From the NCBI GenBank assembly GCA_040954595.2, contig CM082596.2, forward strand, positions 1,302,001-1,366,000: a stretch of 64,000 bases of DNA, in the 5' to 3' direction. Below, piece by piece: positions 62,101 through 64,000 of this stretch. A program made the translations under genes and the position numbers. This stretch comes from Balanoglossus misakiensis. Taxonomy: Eukaryota > Hemichordata. How positions within the stretch are numbered: the first letter of the stretch is position 1; each line of letters starts with the position of its first letter. A model generated the notes under the pieces. It made no database searches, had not been told where the DNA came from, and saw only the letters and a list, made by a program, of their open reading frames with translations.

Positions 62101-63036
62101 GGATTCTCATTAGACAGTGTCTGTAGGGCCTGAGTATGTGAATAGGTTTTACGTTGGCTTAACCCTTTTACCCCCAATGCCCAGCAGGTCCAATTACAGT
62201 TCATCGTAGAAAACAGTGGGTTTGGACCAAACCATGGTGGTGAAAAGGTAACCATAGGGCTCAAGGTCTTGGGGTAGAAGTACAATGTACAGTTTATTTT
62301 GAGTAGAGAGAATATCATGTTAATTGTGTCAATCCTGCACCAGGCACTGACTCTAAATGAATATATATGGATGCAGACCAAATGTAACCCCCAGAGGCTT
62401 TTTGTAGCCATCGTCTAGTCTGAGACCGATTGTACATGATTGCGAAAGACACAGCCGAACAGGAAACACAACTCAACACAGTGAGTGGGTAGAAATCTGA
62501 TCCAACATGGGAGCAAACAAGCGCCAGGTTTTACTGACTTCACTAAGTGGTCTATGAGGGGAACAGTAATACTATATAAAATCCGAACAAGTTTGGGAAT
62601 ATGCCTATTGCATGCATCACAGAAAACTGATATCTCTGGGGATTACACAAAATGTCTCTGTGATTTCAGAGCTGAAAGAGCACTGTGTCTCAGTAACTCA
62701 AGACTTGGGAATTTACGGGAAATGTAACTAGATCACAATAACCGTAGAAACTGTGTCTGTGGCATTGTAAGTATTTCTTATGTCACAGAACAGTTGATTT
62801 TAGTTTTACAAGGGGCTGATGACTTGTCATATTTTGAGGAATAAATCAGAGATACTTACATGTGTGTCAAATAGATCACGCAGAGGACCGTTAGGTGGCG
62901 GGATGTTCGGACTGTGTCCAGGATCCGAACTGGTCAGATAAATCCGTAATGACTTGCTGCTCTTGCTCTGCAGACCATGGTCCATCAATTCCAACGCCTG
63001 ATTCAGATCAAGCTGGGTTTTCAACGGAATCGTCAA
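58760..63036 (-). CDS. MAP3K3: MAP3K2/MAP3K3 (MEKK2/3) orthologue, 3' part
   Basis: Ten exons join in one frame of 555 codons including stop: 62860-63036, 61851-62078, 61561-61631, 61264-61406, 60640-60864, 60346-60494, 60064-60189, 59691-59820, 59259-59433, 58760-59000. The first exon holds the end of the PB1 domain ([18 protein letters not shown], then KSLRIYL), which in this family binds MEK5. The earlier exons lie beyond 64000. A Ser-rich linker follows, with RSHSVP and KRHSAP (14-3-3-like sites), FIPEED, and the family segment KGGTYPKRH...DYTDGRRTFP. The kinase domain begins APINWRRGR and has the glycine loop GQGAFG, catalytic Lys in LAVK, HRDIKGANIL, DFGASK, activation segment [15 protein letters not shown] and the C-lobe run [15 protein letters not shown]. 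All catalytic residues are intact. It phosphorylates MAP2Ks of the ERK5, JNK and p38 pathways. It resembles MAP3K3 slightly more than MAP3K2 (APINWRRG), but an invertebrate gene is likely ancestral to both. Confidence 0.94.
59117..59199 (+). repeat. (CAT)n/(CAC)n triplet microsatellite in MAP3K intron
   Basis: About 83 bases: CAT units, a block of about ten CAC units, then CAT units again. It lies in the last MAP3K intron. Confidence 0.9.
60938..61090 (+). repeat. Compound tetranucleotide array in MAP3K intron
   Basis: Ordered blocks of CTAC (about 60 bases), CTGC, CTGA (about 35 bases), TTGG and GTAG. Each block differs from its neighbour by one or two base changes, and the CTAC block is complementary to the terminal GTAG/TTGG blocks, so one strand can fold back on itself. 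Confidence 0.88.
61161..61188. repeat. Dispersed repeat 2, copy in a MAP3K intron
   Basis: GACCAAACCAAAGTGGTGAA then AGGGTTTA, one of four related copies in the window. Confidence 0.4.
62223..62249. repeat. Dispersed repeat 2, copy in a MAP3K intron
   Basis: TGGACCAAACCATGGTGGTG then AAAAGGT, nearly identical to the core of the copy at 28121. A CCCTTTTACCC segment at 62163-62173 may be its inverted left arm. Confidence 0.45.
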
Positions 63037-64000
63037 CTGAAATACGAAGGGAAATACACCACTTAAGACACAAACACAACTTTGGAAAGAAAGACGTCAC
63101 TTCTAGAGGATGTTTCCACCTCCGTAAAAACTTGATATAATTTTGCTTTTTGGCCAAGTACTTTGAACAAACAGACTTCTGTTGCGGTTTGGATTCTGTT
63201 ACAAGTACAACTGTAGTTGCATTCTGGTGGGACTGAAAACCAAACCAACATGATGCTCTGAAATATTTACAGAATTTAGAATTTAGTCCGGATGCTGATC
63301 CTTATAGAAGCAATTGGATGTTGAATGAGATTTTAAAACAAAAAAACAATTAAACTCTAACAGACATTTCAGCAGTGGGAGCTTGAGTCATTCTGTTTGA
63401 TGTTGCCATGGTAGCAACATCAAAATAATCTGTATCCCAGTAAGACAATATGGCAGACTATTAACACCATGGAATCTCAATTACATCTTACAATTCTGTA
63501 TGATACTGGCTAACTTAACGAACATTCACCAAACTCTCAAACTGACTTATAACCAAGACTGATGATTGTTAGAAGAAAAAACAGACACTATCCCACGCTA
63601 GACAGCATATGTGGTTGCCATGGAATCTTGGCACAGTAACCATGTGATGACAGGACTACTTGTCGTTCTCGAACACGTGAAAGATTTCAGCAACCATTTT
63701 AACTGATCACAAAAACATCCCAGCTTAATTCAGTACTCCCATGGTGATCTCATACAGCACCAATTTGCCTGTTTATTTTAACAGTTTCTGTGGGCGTACA
63801 AATACTGAGTGATACAGCCCACACAATCTTGCAGTACACACACTACCTGGGTACCAGACATTCCAACTACGAATATCCAGCACTGGCTAGCACTTCGCAC
63901 CCTCTAGAGGGCGTCATGCTTGAGTGAGTGACGCAACATGACAGGACTTTCTTAATTTCCTCCGAGTGTGGTCGGAATTATGACATCACAGTTGCTCAAT
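63037..64000. other. MAP3K intron at right edge; no exon found
   Basis: The remaining PB1-coding exons expected upstream were looked for on the minus strand and not found. The interval is taken as intron running off the window. A donor-like CCCAG/GTAGTG on the minus strand near 63847 could mark a non-coding exon. Confidence 0.4.

Noticed and set aside
1-64000. CRISPR arrays, bacterial operons, ribosome-binding sites, tRNA or rRNA genes
   Set aside because: Nothing of the kind was seen; spliced genes and poly(A) signals show animal nuclear DNA.

Overview
This window is a piece of an animal nuclear genome. Genes are split into many short exons with GT-AG introns, 3' ends carry AATAAA signals, and microsatellites and dispersed repeats sit in introns. 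The gene set (rhodopsin-family GPCR, Death/TIR protein, selenocysteine deiodinase, six-domain villin with headpiece, MAP3K2/3-type kinase) fits a marine invertebrate such as a lophotrochozoan, amphioxus or hemichordate. I cannot place it more precisely. Gene models were built by hand from splice signals and reading-frame continuity.

Layout, left to right. (1) 1-2866: the first coding exon (minus strand) of a C2H2-finger gene that runs off the left edge. (2) 7787-8911, plus: an intronless, adenosine/MECA-like orphan GPCR. (3) 14211-21331, plus: an 18-exon gene whose exons join into one 1381-residue frame: alpha-helical repeat region, coiled coil, Death domain, two TIR domains, a long acidic tail and a terminal CaaX box. 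(4) 22892-24776, plus: a four-exon iodothyronine-deiodinase-family selenoprotein. An in-frame TGA at 23511-23513 sits exactly at the active-site position, and a complete form-2-like SECIS fold lies in the 3' UTR (24932-25002). (5) 26990-44786, minus: a complete 22-exon, 827-residue villin, convergent with the deiodinase. (6) 58760-63036, minus: the 3' ten exons (554 codons) of a MAP3K2/MAP3K3 orthologue whose 5' part lies beyond the right edge.

The most notable items are the Death-TIR-TIR protein with a predicted prenyl anchor, and the deiodinase, where stop codon, active site and SECIS support each other. The Death-TIR gene and the deiodinase are neighbours on the same strand, but nothing in the sequence shows that they work together. 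The TIR protein looks like a membrane-tethered innate-immune or NAD-cleaving signalling protein, the deiodinase like a cytosolic thyronine (or related) reductive dehalogenase, villin is an actin-bundling protein, and the MAP3K feeds the JNK/p38/ERK5 pathways.

The stretches 2867-7786, 8912-13164, 44847-54405 and 54613-58759 hold no gene I can recognise. The villin introns carry a small palindromic MITE-like repeat in at least four places, and a second short repeat family recurs in villin and MAP3K introns.
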